Below, in pieces: positions 27,400 to 36,558 of a stretch of 64,000 bases of DNA. The DNA lies in NCBI GenBank assembly GCA_022565395.1, contig JAIUMV010000002.1, positions 124,001 to 188,000 on the forward strand, read 5' to 3'. The position numbers and the translations under genes are program-made. Every line of letters starts with the position of its first letter. The first letter of the stretch is position 1. The notes below the pieces were generated by a model. The model was not told the origin of the DNA. It made no database searches and saw nothing but the letters and a program-made list of their open reading frames with translations. This DNA comes from Marinobacter sp. Lineage in GTDB: Bacteria > Pseudomonadota > Gammaproteobacteria > Pseudomonadales > Oleiphilaceae.

Positions 27400-28656
27400 T
27401 TAGCTGACGAGCGCGTCCGGTGGGGCCATACAGTGACCATGGCGACCGTTTTCCTTGGCCTTGTAGAGCGCCTGATCCGCCAGGCGAAGAAGGCTTTCCG
27501 GGCTGCTGTCCCTCGACGGAATGCGGGTTGCTGACCCAATACTGAGGGTCACAAAACCGCTGGGTTCGGCCCCCTCATTCTCAATCATCAGGGCATCCAC
27601 CGCAGCGATCATCCGCGTTGCTACATCAATGGCGCCCTCGGTGTCTACGCCCGGCAGCAATACCACAAACTCCTCGCCGCCGTAGCGCGCCACCAGATCT
27701 TCGGGGCGTCGCAAGCATTGGCTGATGGCACCCGCTACCAGAATAAGACACTGGTCACCGTGATCATGACCGTAGGTATCGTTAAAAGGCTTGAAATGAT
27801 CCACGTCCAGGTACAACAGTGATAAAGGCGCTTCCCGCCGTATCAACCGCTGCCACTCAGCCTCAAGGCGCTCATTGAACACGCGCCGGTTAGCCAGCCC
27901 AGTCAAAGTATCGGTATTGGCGAGCTCTGCCAGCTCTCGGGCCATGGCGCGTTCCTGCTCACTATGATGATCAATAAGCAGGGCCTGCAGGAAGCTGACC
28001 TTCTCATTCTCCTCCAGCTGCCACCGGATAAACAGGCACAAGGCTGACGCTGAGATAAAGTAAAAGAACACCTCCCCGAACCTGGGAACAACCCCCAGTA
28101 TCGCAAAGACGACCGTGCTGGCAAGGGCTGTCAGACCTATCATCAGGACGCAGGTGAAGAGATTGAGGCGCAGTGCAAGCACCACCACAATGACCGCAAG
28201 CATACAGAAATACGACTCGCTGATGGCCATCTCGATGGGGGTGAAAACCTGGGGTGCCACCACCAGTTTGGTGAGAATCAACAATGCAGGGAGAAAGACC
28301 CGCTGTGCATAGGTGGCCTGCGCTTTGCGCGGTAGCACCAACAACACGCCAATGATCAGCAGGATGCCCACGAAGGTACAACCCAGGTACCATCGGCGCA
28401 TTTCTTCGGGGCTGGCAACAGCGAAAAAGAAATAGGTTCCGAAAACACAGATCAATGCATAGAGCGCCAGCAAGGGGCCCGCACCAATGAGAATGTACTC
28501 ATGCAGGCCACGCTGGCGGAACAGACGAAAAGCCGCATTCAGGCTCGGAGGCAACATGATAAAAAGTGGCCCCCCAGCAATGATCTGTTCGGCCTCTCGC
28601 GCCTCTGCTTCCCTGACAGGCCTGCCCAGGAGCACCTCAATCGATCGCTCTAGCAT
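27400..28656 (-). CDS. Membrane diguanylate cyclase
   Basis: A 418-residue protein with about six membrane helices (55-215) of unknown sensor type, a linker, and a GGDEF domain (about 240-410). The active site YGGEEF is at 325-330 and the I-site RPED at 317-320. It synthesises c-di-GMP. ATG 28654-28656 follows AGGAAG. Its sensor half is not recognisably similar to that of the convergent cyclase at 26241, so the two probably answer different signals. Confidence 0.87.
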   Translation of the reverse strand: MLERSIEVLLGRPVREAEAREAEQIIAGGPLFIMLPPSLNAAFRLFRQRGLHEYILIGAGPLLALYALICVFGTYFFFAVASPEEMRRWYLGCTFVGILLIIGVLLVLPRKAQATYAQRVFLPALLILTKLVVAPQVFTPIEMAISESYFCMLAVIVVVLALRLNLFTCVLMIGLTALASTVVFAILGVVPRFGEVFFYFISASALCLFIRWQLEENEKVSFLQALLIDHHSEQERAMARELAELANTDTLTGLANRRVFNERLEAEWQRLIRREAPLSLLYLDVDHFKPFNDTYGHDHGDQCLILVAGAISQCLRRPEDLVARYGGEEFVVLLPGVDTEGAIDVATRMIAAVDALMIENEGAEPSGFVTLSIGSATRIPSRDSSPESLLRLADQALYKAKENGRHGHCMAPPDALVS

Positions 28657-28774
28657 CCGCTATCTTCCTCGTTCCACTCTTTCAACAAGAGCACCATTTG
28701 ATCCCGGGACCAATGTACACTAACCGAACAGGACGATCATTTGCGAAATAAGCCACTGCCGCTGGCGGAACACA

Positions 28775-29206
28775 TCAGGCTTGTTCAAGCAACCGAATAC
28801 TCAGTTTCACAAAGTCAGAGGAGGTCAGTATCCCCACCAGCTTACCGTCATCTACCACCGGTAAGCAGCCATGCTTGCAGACATCAAAAAACCGCCCTGC
28901 CTCCAACAACGGTAAATGGGGCTGAATGGTTTCAACATCCTGATCGACAATTTCGGTAATCAGGCGTTTGCGACCCTGACGTTCAACATCCTGAATACCA
29001 AAACGATCCACAATTCTGACCACATCTGCGATCATGGCTTTTTGCGTAACCACGCCCAGAAACTGCCCCTCAACAGACACTACGGGCAAATGACGAATGC
29101 GTTTCTGGGTCATAATGTCCCTGGCATCGGCAATGGTGGCCTCTGCAGAAATCGTGATAACGTCCTTCGTCATGATGTCGGCGGCAGTTTTGAGGGTGGC
29201 GCTCAT
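28775..29206 (-). CDS. CBS-domain pair protein
   Basis: A 143-residue protein made of two CBS motifs (residues 8-63 and 85-140), each with the MTQKRIRHLPVV- or CKHGCLPVVDDGKLVGIL-type ending. CBS pairs bind adenine nucleotides and regulate partner proteins. No partner is fused or overlapping; the DUF389 gene is divergent from it, so a shared promoter region is possible. Function beyond nucleotide sensing is unknown. Confidence 0.82.
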   Translation of the reverse strand: MSATLKTAADIMTKDVITISAEATIADARDIMTQKRIRHLPVVSVEGQFLGVVTQKAMIADVVRIVDRFGIQDVERQGRKRLITEIVDQDVETIQPHLPLLEAGRFFDVCKHGCLPVVDDGKLVGILTSSDFVKLSIRLLEQA

Positions 29207-29345
29207 CGTGTACTCTCACAATGTTGATAATCTGGTTTAAGGAGTGCGTTCATCTCTTTCTTTGAAAATAGCACTCGTAAGCCCAGGCGCCAACTGAAAG
29301 CGCTGTTACGCCATGTTTTCAAGCACGTTCACAAGGATTCAATCA

Positions 29346-31286
29346 ATGCAGGCATACAAGGATAAAGCAATCCTCGTTAGCGCCCCTGAACAAGCAGAGT
29401 TACTGAAGGCCGCCAGAGAAGCAGCGGCGGCGCTGGGCATTGAGACCCAGGCCTATTCCCGGGAAGCCTTTCTGGACCAGGCAGGGCATTGCATGGACTT
29501 TGCGGATCATGTGGTGGTGATCTGCGGCGATAATGAAGTAGGCGAATATGTAAACCAGGCCAAGACCCTCAACTTTTCTCTGGGCGTCATTCCGGTACCT
29601 GGCAGCAAGAGCCTTTATGACTGGTTCAAACTACCACGCAAACGGGCGGAAGCGATTGATCTGGCGTTCTCTGCAGACACGCAGGCCATCGACATACTGC
29701 GCTGCAACAACGAAGTGGCCCTCGGTATGGTTATGCTGGGGGAGACGCCATTTCTTGACCAGCGCAGCAAAACCTATCGCAACCGTCAGGGCACCCTGTG
29801 GCAGCATCTGGTTTACTGGGTGGCACTGCTGTGGGCCAGCATCCGCAACCTGTCCCTGATCAAACCCTTTGCCGTCACCCTGACCACCCGCAAGGGGAAA
29901 ACTATCAATACCGCCATCACCGGTCTGGTGGCCATTGAAAATGATGTCAATTGCGCGCCGGGCAGGCTGATCAATACCACCCTGTCGGTTCAGGACAGCA
30001 AAGTCTCCATCATCGTCATTTCTCCCAAATCCATTGTTGAGTACCTGTCATTTCTGTTCAGCGCACTTTTTCGGGGCGAAAAGCCGCTATCCAAGCTCCC
30101 CTCTGCCGTCAGCTACATCAAGACCCAAGGCCTGTCCATCAAAGCCGCCAAGCCGTTAACCTTTTACGTTGATGGTCAGCGCCGGGAGGCCGACACTATT
30201 GAACTTGAACTCTATCCCCAGGCGGTACAGATCAACCTCAGCGATGCCTATCATGATCGCAACATCGTGGCACAACCCGCCAAAGACACCATGAAGGTGG
30301 ACAACCTGCCCACCAACGAAACCCGGCTGGAGATGATCCAGTCTCACCTGCCGCTGTTTACACGGGCACTGGAAGATGATTTTCGGGATCTGTTCCTGAT
30401 CCTGCGTGAAAATGCCCAGACTCACCCCCACTACATATCCCTGATGGTATTGAGTGTGGTGGTGGCCAGCCTTGGTCTTTACCTGTCCAGCGCAGCCGTC
30501 ATTATCGGGGCCATGGTACTGGCCCCACTGATGTCACCCATTGTATCCCTAGCCATGGGACTGTTGCGGCGAGAGCGCACCCTGCTGTCCACCTCCCTGT
30601 ACAGCATTGGGCTGGGTGTTGGCCTGGCGCTGCTCACGGCGGCCATCATTGCCATCATCATCCCTATTCAAAAAATAACCCCGGAAATGGCCGGTCGCCT
30701 GCACCCCAACCTGCTGGATCTCGGGGTAGCCATTGCGTCCGGTATAGCTGGCGGCTACGCCCATGCCCGCGAATCGGTGATGAAAAGCCTGCCCGGTGTC
30801 GCCATCGCGGTGGCCCTGGTCCCGCCCCTGTCTGTTGCCGGTATAGGTATCGGCTGGTGGCAGTGGGAGGTATTCAGTGGTGCCATGCTGCTGTTTATCA
30901 CCAACCTTGTCGGCATTACCCTGGCTGCCGCCCTGACCTTCCTCGTGCTGGGTTACGCGCCGCTGATGAAAGCCAAGAAAGGGTTGGCACTGACCACTGC
31001 CATGCTGCTGGTGATCTCGGTGCCATTGACTATCGCCTTTCACAACATTCATCAACGGTGGGGGATTGAAGTCGGCCTCACCAGCGAACCCCACCAGCTC
31101 TCACGCATGGCGGTCACCATTGCTGACCCTCGCATCACCCTGTCCCGGGACAGTATCCACATTCGTGCCGATGCCATTGCGCCGCGACTGATCACCGCCG
31201 AAGATCTGGAAGAACTGAAATCTCAGTTTGAACAGCGCTGGCAACGCCGTATTGAACTGGAAGTCACGCCCAGGCTCAGTCTCTGA
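29346..31286 (+). CDS. DUF389 (TIGR00341) membrane protein with lipid-kinase-like N-terminus
   Basis: A 646-residue two-part protein. Residues 330-560 are a DUF389 hydrophobic domain with about six helices (APLMSPIVSLAMGLLRRE, ASGIAGGYAHARES, ALVPPLSVAGIGIG). Residues 1-300 look like a diacylglycerol-kinase fold: VVVICGDNEVGEYVNQA at 56-71 sits where kinases have GGDGT, followed by LGVIPVPGSKSLYDWFKLP where they have GxIPxGTGNDFARxLxIP, and a C-terminal FYVDGQRREADTIELELYP. The catalytic GGDGT is lost, so no kinase activity is expected. ATG 29346 has AAGGA at 8 bases; an ATG at 29313 lacks this. Confidence 0.82.
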   Translation: MQAYKDKAILVSAPEQAELLKAAREAAAALGIETQAYSREAFLDQAGHCMDFADHVVVICGDNEVGEYVNQAKTLNFSLGVIPVPGSKSLYDWFKLPRKRAEAIDLAFSADTQAIDILRCNNEVALGMVMLGETPFLDQRSKTYRNRQGTLWQHLVYWVALLWASIRNLSLIKPFAVTLTTRKGKTINTAITGLVAIENDVNCAPGRLINTTLSVQDSKVSIIVISPKSIVEYLSFLFSALFRGEKPLSKLPSAVSYIKTQGLSIKAAKPLTFYVDGQRREADTIELELYPQAVQINLSDAYHDRNIVAQPAKDTMKVDNLPTNETRLEMIQSHLPLFTRALEDDFRDLFLILRENAQTHPHYISLMVLSVVVASLGLYLSSAAVIIGAMVLAPLMSPIVSLAMGLLRRERTLLSTSLYSIGLGVGLALLTAAIIAIIIPIQKITPEMAGRLHPNLLDLGVAIASGIAGGYAHARESVMKSLPGVAIAVALVPPLSVAGIGIGWWQWEVFSGAMLLFITNLVGITLAAALTFLVLGYAPLMKAKKGLALTTAMLLVISVPLTIAFHNIHQRWGIEVGLTSEPHQLSRMAVTIADPRITLSRDSIHIRADAIAPRLITAEDLEELKSQFEQRWQRRIELEVTPRLSL

Positions 31287-31419
31287 AACTGATCAGGGTT
31301 GGCTCTGCTGACGGCATTTTCCGCTGCAGGGCCAACTACCTGATTCATGACCCCGGCATATACTTGTTACCGACCAGTAACATAAAGCGGTAACAACAAT
31401 CACAATGCCGAGGCGCAAC

Positions 31420-32979
31420 ATGGACCGCATCTCCCGATTGATTAATCTGACGGCCTGCCTGCTGTTTTTAAGTGCAGGGGCTGTATTTGCCGAAACACCA
31501 CGACCCGAAGTTGCACCAGAGATCATAGAGCGTGGCTGGCGCCCACCCGTTGAGCTCGCCGGGCAAGGTGACGCTCAGCTCGCCATTGCCCGATTGCGTG
31601 ACTACCACAGTCTGCAAAAACTGGTAATGGAGAACACCGAGTTTCATCAGGAGACGCAGAAATTTGTCGATGACCTCTGGGCGTCACTGGAACGCTTTGA
31701 CCTGCGCCGTTTCTATCGCATGCTGCCCGAGCAACAGGACGAATGGCGCAGCCTGCGGGTTTACGGGCGCACGGGTTTGGACAGCTACCAACTGGGGCCT
31801 GAACCTGACGATCGTTTCCGCGACAACAGCGCCCCGCAGATGGGCGACATGGAAGCCGTCATTCGCGCCCGTCAGATCGAGAAACGGCGCGCCACCCATT
31901 ATTTGCTGGACGGTCAGGTAGACCTGGCCATCGGTGAAATCCGCTGGCCATCGGTGGTTCAGGCAGCCCATGAAAGCCTGCGACTGCTGACGCCCACGGG
32001 CTGGGGCAAGCCAACTGAGGAGCTGCCTGTACCAGCCCATTATCACCAGCTCGCCAGCACCATGAACCCTCGGCTGCGAGATGAAGAACTGGCCATACTG
32101 GCCCCCCTGTGGGCGGCTTTCCCGGATGTCTGGGCGTTGATGGCCGGCCTGGGAGAGATTGAGCAGTTGCTGCTGGAACCGATCGCTGACACGGATTACC
32201 AGCGGGTGGCGGCCATCTTTGTCATTGATACCCAGCGGCTGCGTTACGCCTACCCCGCCCTGTCCCGCCACCTGCATTTCATGAGTTCGCTGCTGCAAAT
32301 GAAGGTGGAGCTGCATGATGAACAGGGCAAACTGCTGACAGGCTACATCGACAGTGAAAAACTGCGGGCTGAGCTGCATATGATCGTGCGTGATGGGGAT
32401 ATTCTGCCGGTTCAGGGTGACCAGCCCATCCCGGCGGCCACACCCTTCGACCCCAACGCGCCGCGCAAAGTCACCGCCCATATCGACACGCGCATGGACA
32501 TCCTTGGGGTTATCGCACACGTACAAGGCATGACGGCTAACATTCACTATCAGCCAACCGCACAGGGCGCGCGGATCGACACCCAGGTTACCGAGGTGCC
32601 TGCCGTCAGCGTGGGCGGCCGTGCACTGGGACTTATTCCTACCGGCATGATCAATTTCTTTCTGCCTCGACGGATTGACCAGTTGATGATTGATTTCCTG
32701 ACCATCGCCTGCGAAGGAAACGACGGTCATGGCATCACCGGAAGCCTGGAATTCCGACAGGCGTCGGCGCACGGCGAGTCCTCACAGGTATCCCTGCAGG
32801 GCGCCTTCGAAGGGCTGGACAACTTCTTTGTCCGAATTGGCATGGGCATCGTCAATACCCGCATCATTCCAGACCCGGCGGTTTCCGAAGATCTGCGCAA
32901 GCTGTTTTTTGATGCCCATGACGCCTTTGCGCGGGATCTGGACCAGTTCGAGCGACTGGCCCAGACCAGGCCCCGTTAG
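31420..32979 (+). CDS. Exported protein of unknown function
   Basis: A 519-residue protein with a clear signal peptide (LINLTACLLFLSAGAVFA, cut before ETPRPEV) and a long soluble, charged mature part with no Cys clusters and no motif I recognise. It includes an Arg-rich stretch around ERFDLRRFYRMLPEQQDEWRS and a C-terminal segment LPRRIDQLMIDF. ATG 31420 has GAGG 6 bases upstream; ATG 31405 would put charged residues before the signal. Its stop codon overlaps the end of the convergent MliC/META gene by 4 bases. Confidence 0.7.
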   Translation: MDRISRLINLTACLLFLSAGAVFAETPRPEVAPEIIERGWRPPVELAGQGDAQLAIARLRDYHSLQKLVMENTEFHQETQKFVDDLWASLERFDLRRFYRMLPEQQDEWRSLRVYGRTGLDSYQLGPEPDDRFRDNSAPQMGDMEAVIRARQIEKRRATHYLLDGQVDLAIGEIRWPSVVQAAHESLRLLTPTGWGKPTEELPVPAHYHQLASTMNPRLRDEELAILAPLWAAFPDVWALMAGLGEIEQLLLEPIADTDYQRVAAIFVIDTQRLRYAYPALSRHLHFMSSLLQMKVELHDEQGKLLTGYIDSEKLRAELHMIVRDGDILPVQGDQPIPAATPFDPNAPRKVTAHIDTRMDILGVIAHVQGMTANIHYQPTAQGARIDTQVTEVPAVSVGGRALGLIPTGMINFFLPRRIDQLMIDFLTIACEGNDGHGITGSLEFRQASAHGESSQVSLQGAFEGLDNFFVRIGMGIVNTRIIPDPAVSEDLRKLFFDAHDAFARDLDQFERLAQTRPR

Positions 32980-33926
32980 GGAGCCTCTGCCTCCAGTACC
33001 ACGCCGTCAGAGCCATGCAGCCGCAGCCGCATAGGCTCTGACAGCACGTCGAAGCGCGTCACCGTCGGCAGCAGCGACATCAGTGTCTGCTCCTGAGCCA
33101 GAATACCCGGTTCGCAAGCCATCAGAGTGGAACCCAGCTGACTGAAGGACAACCCCTCACCCGCTAGCTGGTAGCCGCCAAAGTAACGGTTACACGGGCC
33201 TTGGCCGTAAACACGCTGTTCGGCACCGAAGGTGAGCGTCACCTGACGCGGCCCGAGCAACTCATCCCCTGCAATAGCCGTAACCTGCCACTCGATACCC
33301 CGAAACAGGCGCTCGGGTGACCCGGCGCAACCACTATAGCTGCCAGCGGGGGTAGTCAGCTCCGCAGTGAGCGGAAACACCATATCCGCCATGCTGTCGT
33401 TACAGATGCCTGCTGTCAGCAACAGGTCAAGCCCAGCCCCTTCGGCGGCAACACGCCAACGCCCCTCCCCCAGTATCGTTACGGTGGCGGCATAGCTTGC
33501 CTCCTCATCAGGGGTTCGCCAAACCACCTGGCCATTGTCCAGCATCAAGGACCAGAAAGGCTCATTACCCCGTGCCGTCAATGACGTTTCCAGTGTATCT
33601 TCCGTCAGACACTCGGGCATCAACTCTCCCGCCAGGGTAAGCGTACCCCTGTTGCCCTTGTTCCAGAACTCGATCTGGTCATTCCCCTCGCCACGATAGC
33701 GTGCACCGGACGCAGACGGCACCGCCACAAGGGTGTAAGCGACACCCTGGCTAAGCAGGTCCAGCATTTCACCCGCTGCCGTTACCTCAATCATCCGCTG
33801 ACCGCAATGGAACACCTCAGGCACCGCCAGGCTGGCATCTCCCGGCGTGGGAGTCTGCATGCTGCAACCAGCCAGCAGTACGCTGCCCGCAGCCAGGGAA
33901 ACTGCTACAGATAATAAGCTTTTCAA
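32976..33926 (-). CDS. Lipoprotein with MliC-like and META domains
   Basis: A 316-residue lipoprotein with lipobox LLAGC about residue 20. Three parts follow: a MliC-like domain (FHCGQRMIEV ... YRGEGNDQIEFWNKG), as in lysozyme inhibitors; a middle domain beginning ARGNEPFWSLML, as in COG3650-type proteins; and a C-terminal META/HslJ-like domain (YGQGPCNRYFGGYQL). I prefer the TTG at 33926 because GAGGA precedes it by 7 bases and it gives a classical lipoprotein signal; an ATG at 33965 would add 13 polar residues. Probably an envelope-protection protein; lysozyme inhibition is inferred only. Confidence 0.78.
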   Translation of the reverse strand: MKSLLSVAVSLAAGSVLLAGCSMQTPTPGDASLAVPEVFHCGQRMIEVTAAGEMLDLLSQGVAYTLVAVPSASGARYRGEGNDQIEFWNKGNRGTLTLAGELMPECLTEDTLETSLTARGNEPFWSLMLDNGQVVWRTPDEEASYAATVTILGEGRWRVAAEGAGLDLLLTAGICNDSMADMVFPLTAELTTPAGSYSGCAGSPERLFRGIEWQVTAIAGDELLGPRQVTLTFGAEQRVYGQGPCNRYFGGYQLAGEGLSFSQLGSTLMACEPGILAQEQTLMSLLPTVTRFDVLSEPMRLRLHGSDGVVLEAEAP

Positions 33927-34015
33927 ACTGTTATCCTCGTTCTGTTGGGATACACTCTTAACCATAACTCAAGGAGCCAAACGGCCTCCATAATAACGAC
34001 CTACAGAGACACCTC

Positions 34016-34567
34016 ATGGCAATAGTAGACAGAATTATCGAAGCCACCGGGCAACTGGCGCGTAATGCAGACCCCGAGGCAAGATTGACATCACCCCTGA
34101 GCTGGTTGCGCAAAGCCACCAGTTATACAGCCATTAACCGCGTTGTCGGGCTGGCGATCCCCTTCACCACCCGTAACGGCTTCCGTGTCGAGGAACTGCG
34201 CCCGGGGTATGTAAAAGCCCGCGTAAGCCTTAAAGGCAACAAGAACCACTTTGGCTCTCTTTATGCTGGGGCTTTCTTTCTGGTGGCTGAAGTGCCCGGC
34301 GGCGTGCTCAGCCTGTTTGATCTGGGGCCAGCCTACACGCCTATCCTCAGAGATATGAAGTTAACCTTTTTACAGCCTGCCAATACAGACGTCACCGTCG
34401 CCTTTAGCCTGACCCAGCAGGAGCTGGATCAGATACGCGCTGATGCTGACGCCAATGGCAAAGCCTATTTCAATCTCCATGGTGAGCTGTTCGACGATAA
34501 CGGGCAGCGGGTTGCAACAAGCGAGGCGAGCTATACCGTCCGCAAGAAAGGCTTCAAACCCCGCTGA
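34016..34567 (+). CDS. DUF4442 hotdog-fold protein
   Basis: A 183-residue protein of the DUF4442 family, with the hotdog helix region NKNHFGSLYAGAFFLVAEVPGG (Asn and Gly at the substrate site) and strand LRDMKLTFLQPANTDV. Such proteins are probable acyl-CoA thioesterases of unknown substrate. ATG 34016; divergent from the lipoprotein gene and convergent with the GST gene. Confidence 0.8.
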   Translation: MAIVDRIIEATGQLARNADPEARLTSPLSWLRKATSYTAINRVVGLAIPFTTRNGFRVEELRPGYVKARVSLKGNKNHFGSLYAGAFFLVAEVPGGVLSLFDLGPAYTPILRDMKLTFLQPANTDVTVAFSLTQQELDQIRADADANGKAYFNLHGELFDDNGQRVATSEASYTVRKKGFKPR

Positions 34568-34576
34568 GCATGCTGC

Positions 34577-35503
34577 CTAGCGGGCTCTGACCCGGAAACC
34601 GTGACGGGGAAAATGCAGATGCACGGTACCGACTTGTGCATCCTGACGGGCGACGATCCAGCGGTCAGCGGTTTCCGCCACCAGGACGCCGTAGACCGGA
34701 TCGCGCCCATAGTCCACCGGCGCCAGGCTAACCTCCTGGCCCAGAAGCAGGTTGTCATTTGCGTTGGCGGGCAAGGGCCGCGGCTGAGCCTCGCTGGCGT
34801 TGGCCAAAGCCTGGCTGGCACTGAGTGGCGTCACGTCAGCTTGGCTGAAAGAATGCATACGCTGGTACCACGCCCGCACCCCGGGAAAGTCAACCAGTAA
34901 GGGCTTTTCCGCAAGATCCACCACGAACCAGAGACTGTGATAGGCTGAAAAGTCACCGTGACAGGGCTCGGTGCCAAACAGAAAGGGCTGACCCACCAAC
35001 CGCGCTTCCAGCCCTTGCAAGTGCTTGGTCAGCGATGCTCTCGCACTACGCGGTGAAGGTGCCTTAACCCGGGCCTTACGCCCCATGGCAATCCGGTCTG
35101 CAAGAAACTTCAGCGTATCAAGCACGGATGTGCTCTTAACCAACTTCATCAACAGCCCGCCACCACTGCCGGCCATCAGACACGTCAGAAAGACCGCCAT
35201 ATCCGTGTCCCGGATAAACGCCTGCACCTCCGGGGAACACTGCTCAACCGCCAGCAACGGCTTGCCCGACAGGGCTGCCACTTCACTGGCAATCAAATGC
35301 GTGTCACAGAAAACATCAGCGCCAAGCTGGGCGACCGGGACCTTGCGATACCCTCCGGCGAGCGCAGCCAGCACCGGTCTTGGCGGCATCTCCCTGACCG
35401 CCACCGACTGCCAGGGCAGCTCGGCGTAGCCCAGCATGGCACGCATCTTTTCTGAAAAGGGCGATAACGGGTAATGAAACAGGGTAAATGTCGCTGGTGG
35501 CAT
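34577..35503 (-). CDS. Glutathione S-transferase-like protein
   Basis: A 308-residue GST-fold protein: thioredoxin-like domain with HYPLSPFSEKMRAMLGY, where Ser stands in the usual catalytic Cys/Ser place, and KVPVAQLGADVFCDTHLIASEVA; then a helical domain with HGDFSAYHSLWFV. It has about 90 more residues at the C-terminus than a normal GST (from QALANASEAQPRPLP on), a beta-rich extension of unknown role. ATG 35503 is chosen over a TTG 6 bases upstream. Confidence 0.78.
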   Translation of the reverse strand: MPPATFTLFHYPLSPFSEKMRAMLGYAELPWQSVAVREMPPRPVLAALAGGYRKVPVAQLGADVFCDTHLIASEVAALSGKPLLAVEQCSPEVQAFIRDTDMAVFLTCLMAGSGGGLLMKLVKSTSVLDTLKFLADRIAMGRKARVKAPSPRSARASLTKHLQGLEARLVGQPFLFGTEPCHGDFSAYHSLWFVVDLAEKPLLVDFPGVRAWYQRMHSFSQADVTPLSASQALANASEAQPRPLPANANDNLLLGQEVSLAPVDYGRDPVYGVLVAETADRWIVARQDAQVGTVHLHFPRHGFRVRAR

Positions 35504-35627
35504 GAGCAAGGCGCCTACACGAATGGTTGTGGAGTAGCCCCATGTTACTTATCACAATTAGGGCTGTCGCCCCTTTTTATTTGCCGGTAAAATTCAGGCC
35601 TTTGTGATTGAGCGATGGAAGACCGTT

Positions 35628-36350
35628 ATGGGCAGAGCCTATCAGAACCGAAAAGAGTCCATGGCCAAAACTGCGGCCACCAAGACCAAGATCTACAGCA
35701 AGTTCGGGCGGGAGATCTATGTGTGCGCCAAAGGCGGTGGCACCGACCCGGACAGCAACCTGGCGCTGCGCGGCATCATTGAACGGGCCAAGAAAAGTCA
35801 GGTGCCTGCGCACGTTATCGAGAAGGCGCTGGAGAAAGCAAAAGGGGCTGGTGGCGAGGATTTTTCCCCGGCACGTTATGAAGGCTTCGGGCCTGGCAAC
35901 TGCATGGTTATTGTGGACTGCCTGACAGACAACCCCAACCGCACCTTCGGTGACGTACGCCTCTGCTTCACCAAAACCAAGTGCAAGATCGGTGCGCCCG
36001 GTGCGGTCAGCCATATGTTTGATCACTGTGCGATCCTGGCATTCGCCGGCGACGACGAAGATGCCGTGCTGGAAGCGCTGATGATGGCTGACGTGGACGT
36101 CACGGATATTGAGAGTGAGGATGGCCGTATCACCGTATTTGCCCCTCATACCGAGTCCTTCAAGGCCAAGCAGGCGCTGTCTGAGGCCTTCCCGGGCATC
36201 GACTTTGAAGTGGACGAAATCCAGTTCCTGCCCCAGACAACCACAGAAGTGGCTGGTGATGACATCCCCATGTTCGATAAGTTTCTCGATATGCTTAACG
36301 AGCTGGATGACGTCCAGAACGTGTACCACAACGCCGTAATCGCGGACTGA
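35628..36350 (+). CDS. yeeN: YebC/PmpR/TACO1 family protein, YeeN type
   Basis: A 240-residue protein of the YebC family, which acts as translation or transcription regulators; TACO1/YebC members help ribosomes through difficult sequences. Here [25 protein letters not shown] and [23 protein letters not shown] place it nearer to YeeN than to the ruvC-linked YebC, and no ruv genes are nearby. ATG 35628 with GGAAG upstream gives the usual MGRAY start; a GTG at 35604 would add 8 residues. A strong hairpin follows the stop codon. Confidence 0.85.
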   Translation: MGRAYQNRKESMAKTAATKTKIYSKFGREIYVCAKGGGTDPDSNLALRGIIERAKKSQVPAHVIEKALEKAKGAGGEDFSPARYEGFGPGNCMVIVDCLTDNPNRTFGDVRLCFTKTKCKIGAPGAVSHMFDHCAILAFAGDDEDAVLEALMMADVDVTDIESEDGRITVFAPHTESFKAKQALSEAFPGIDFEVDEIQFLPQTTTEVAGDDIPMFDKFLDMLNELDDVQNVYHNAVIAD

Positions 36351-36360
36351 CATCTCAGCC

Positions 36361-36386
36361 GCCGGGCGACCTCAGTGTCGCCCGGC
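36361..36386 (+). terminator. Strong hairpin after the YeeN-type gene
   Basis: A perfect 10-bp stem GCCGGGCGAC/GTCGCCCGGC with a 6-base loop starts 11 bases after the stop codon. There is no T-run, so termination is not certain. Confidence 0.55.
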
Positions 36387-36558
36387 GTCCCATCCGAACA
36401 CCCTGTCCCGCCAGAGCGTCTACACTTAACGGTGTGTATCCGTTGCGGTTGGCCTGCCCCACATGCCCCCTACTCCGTTGCCCGGGGCTAAATGTACTAC
36501 CAGCAAAGCCTACACCGCGTCAGATTCCCATCGCCATGAACGACTTTGGAGATAAGTA

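Noticed and set aside
31684-32772. 362-residue open frame antisense to the exported protein at 31420
   Set aside because: The plus-strand frame has a signal peptide and ribosome site; this one has neither.
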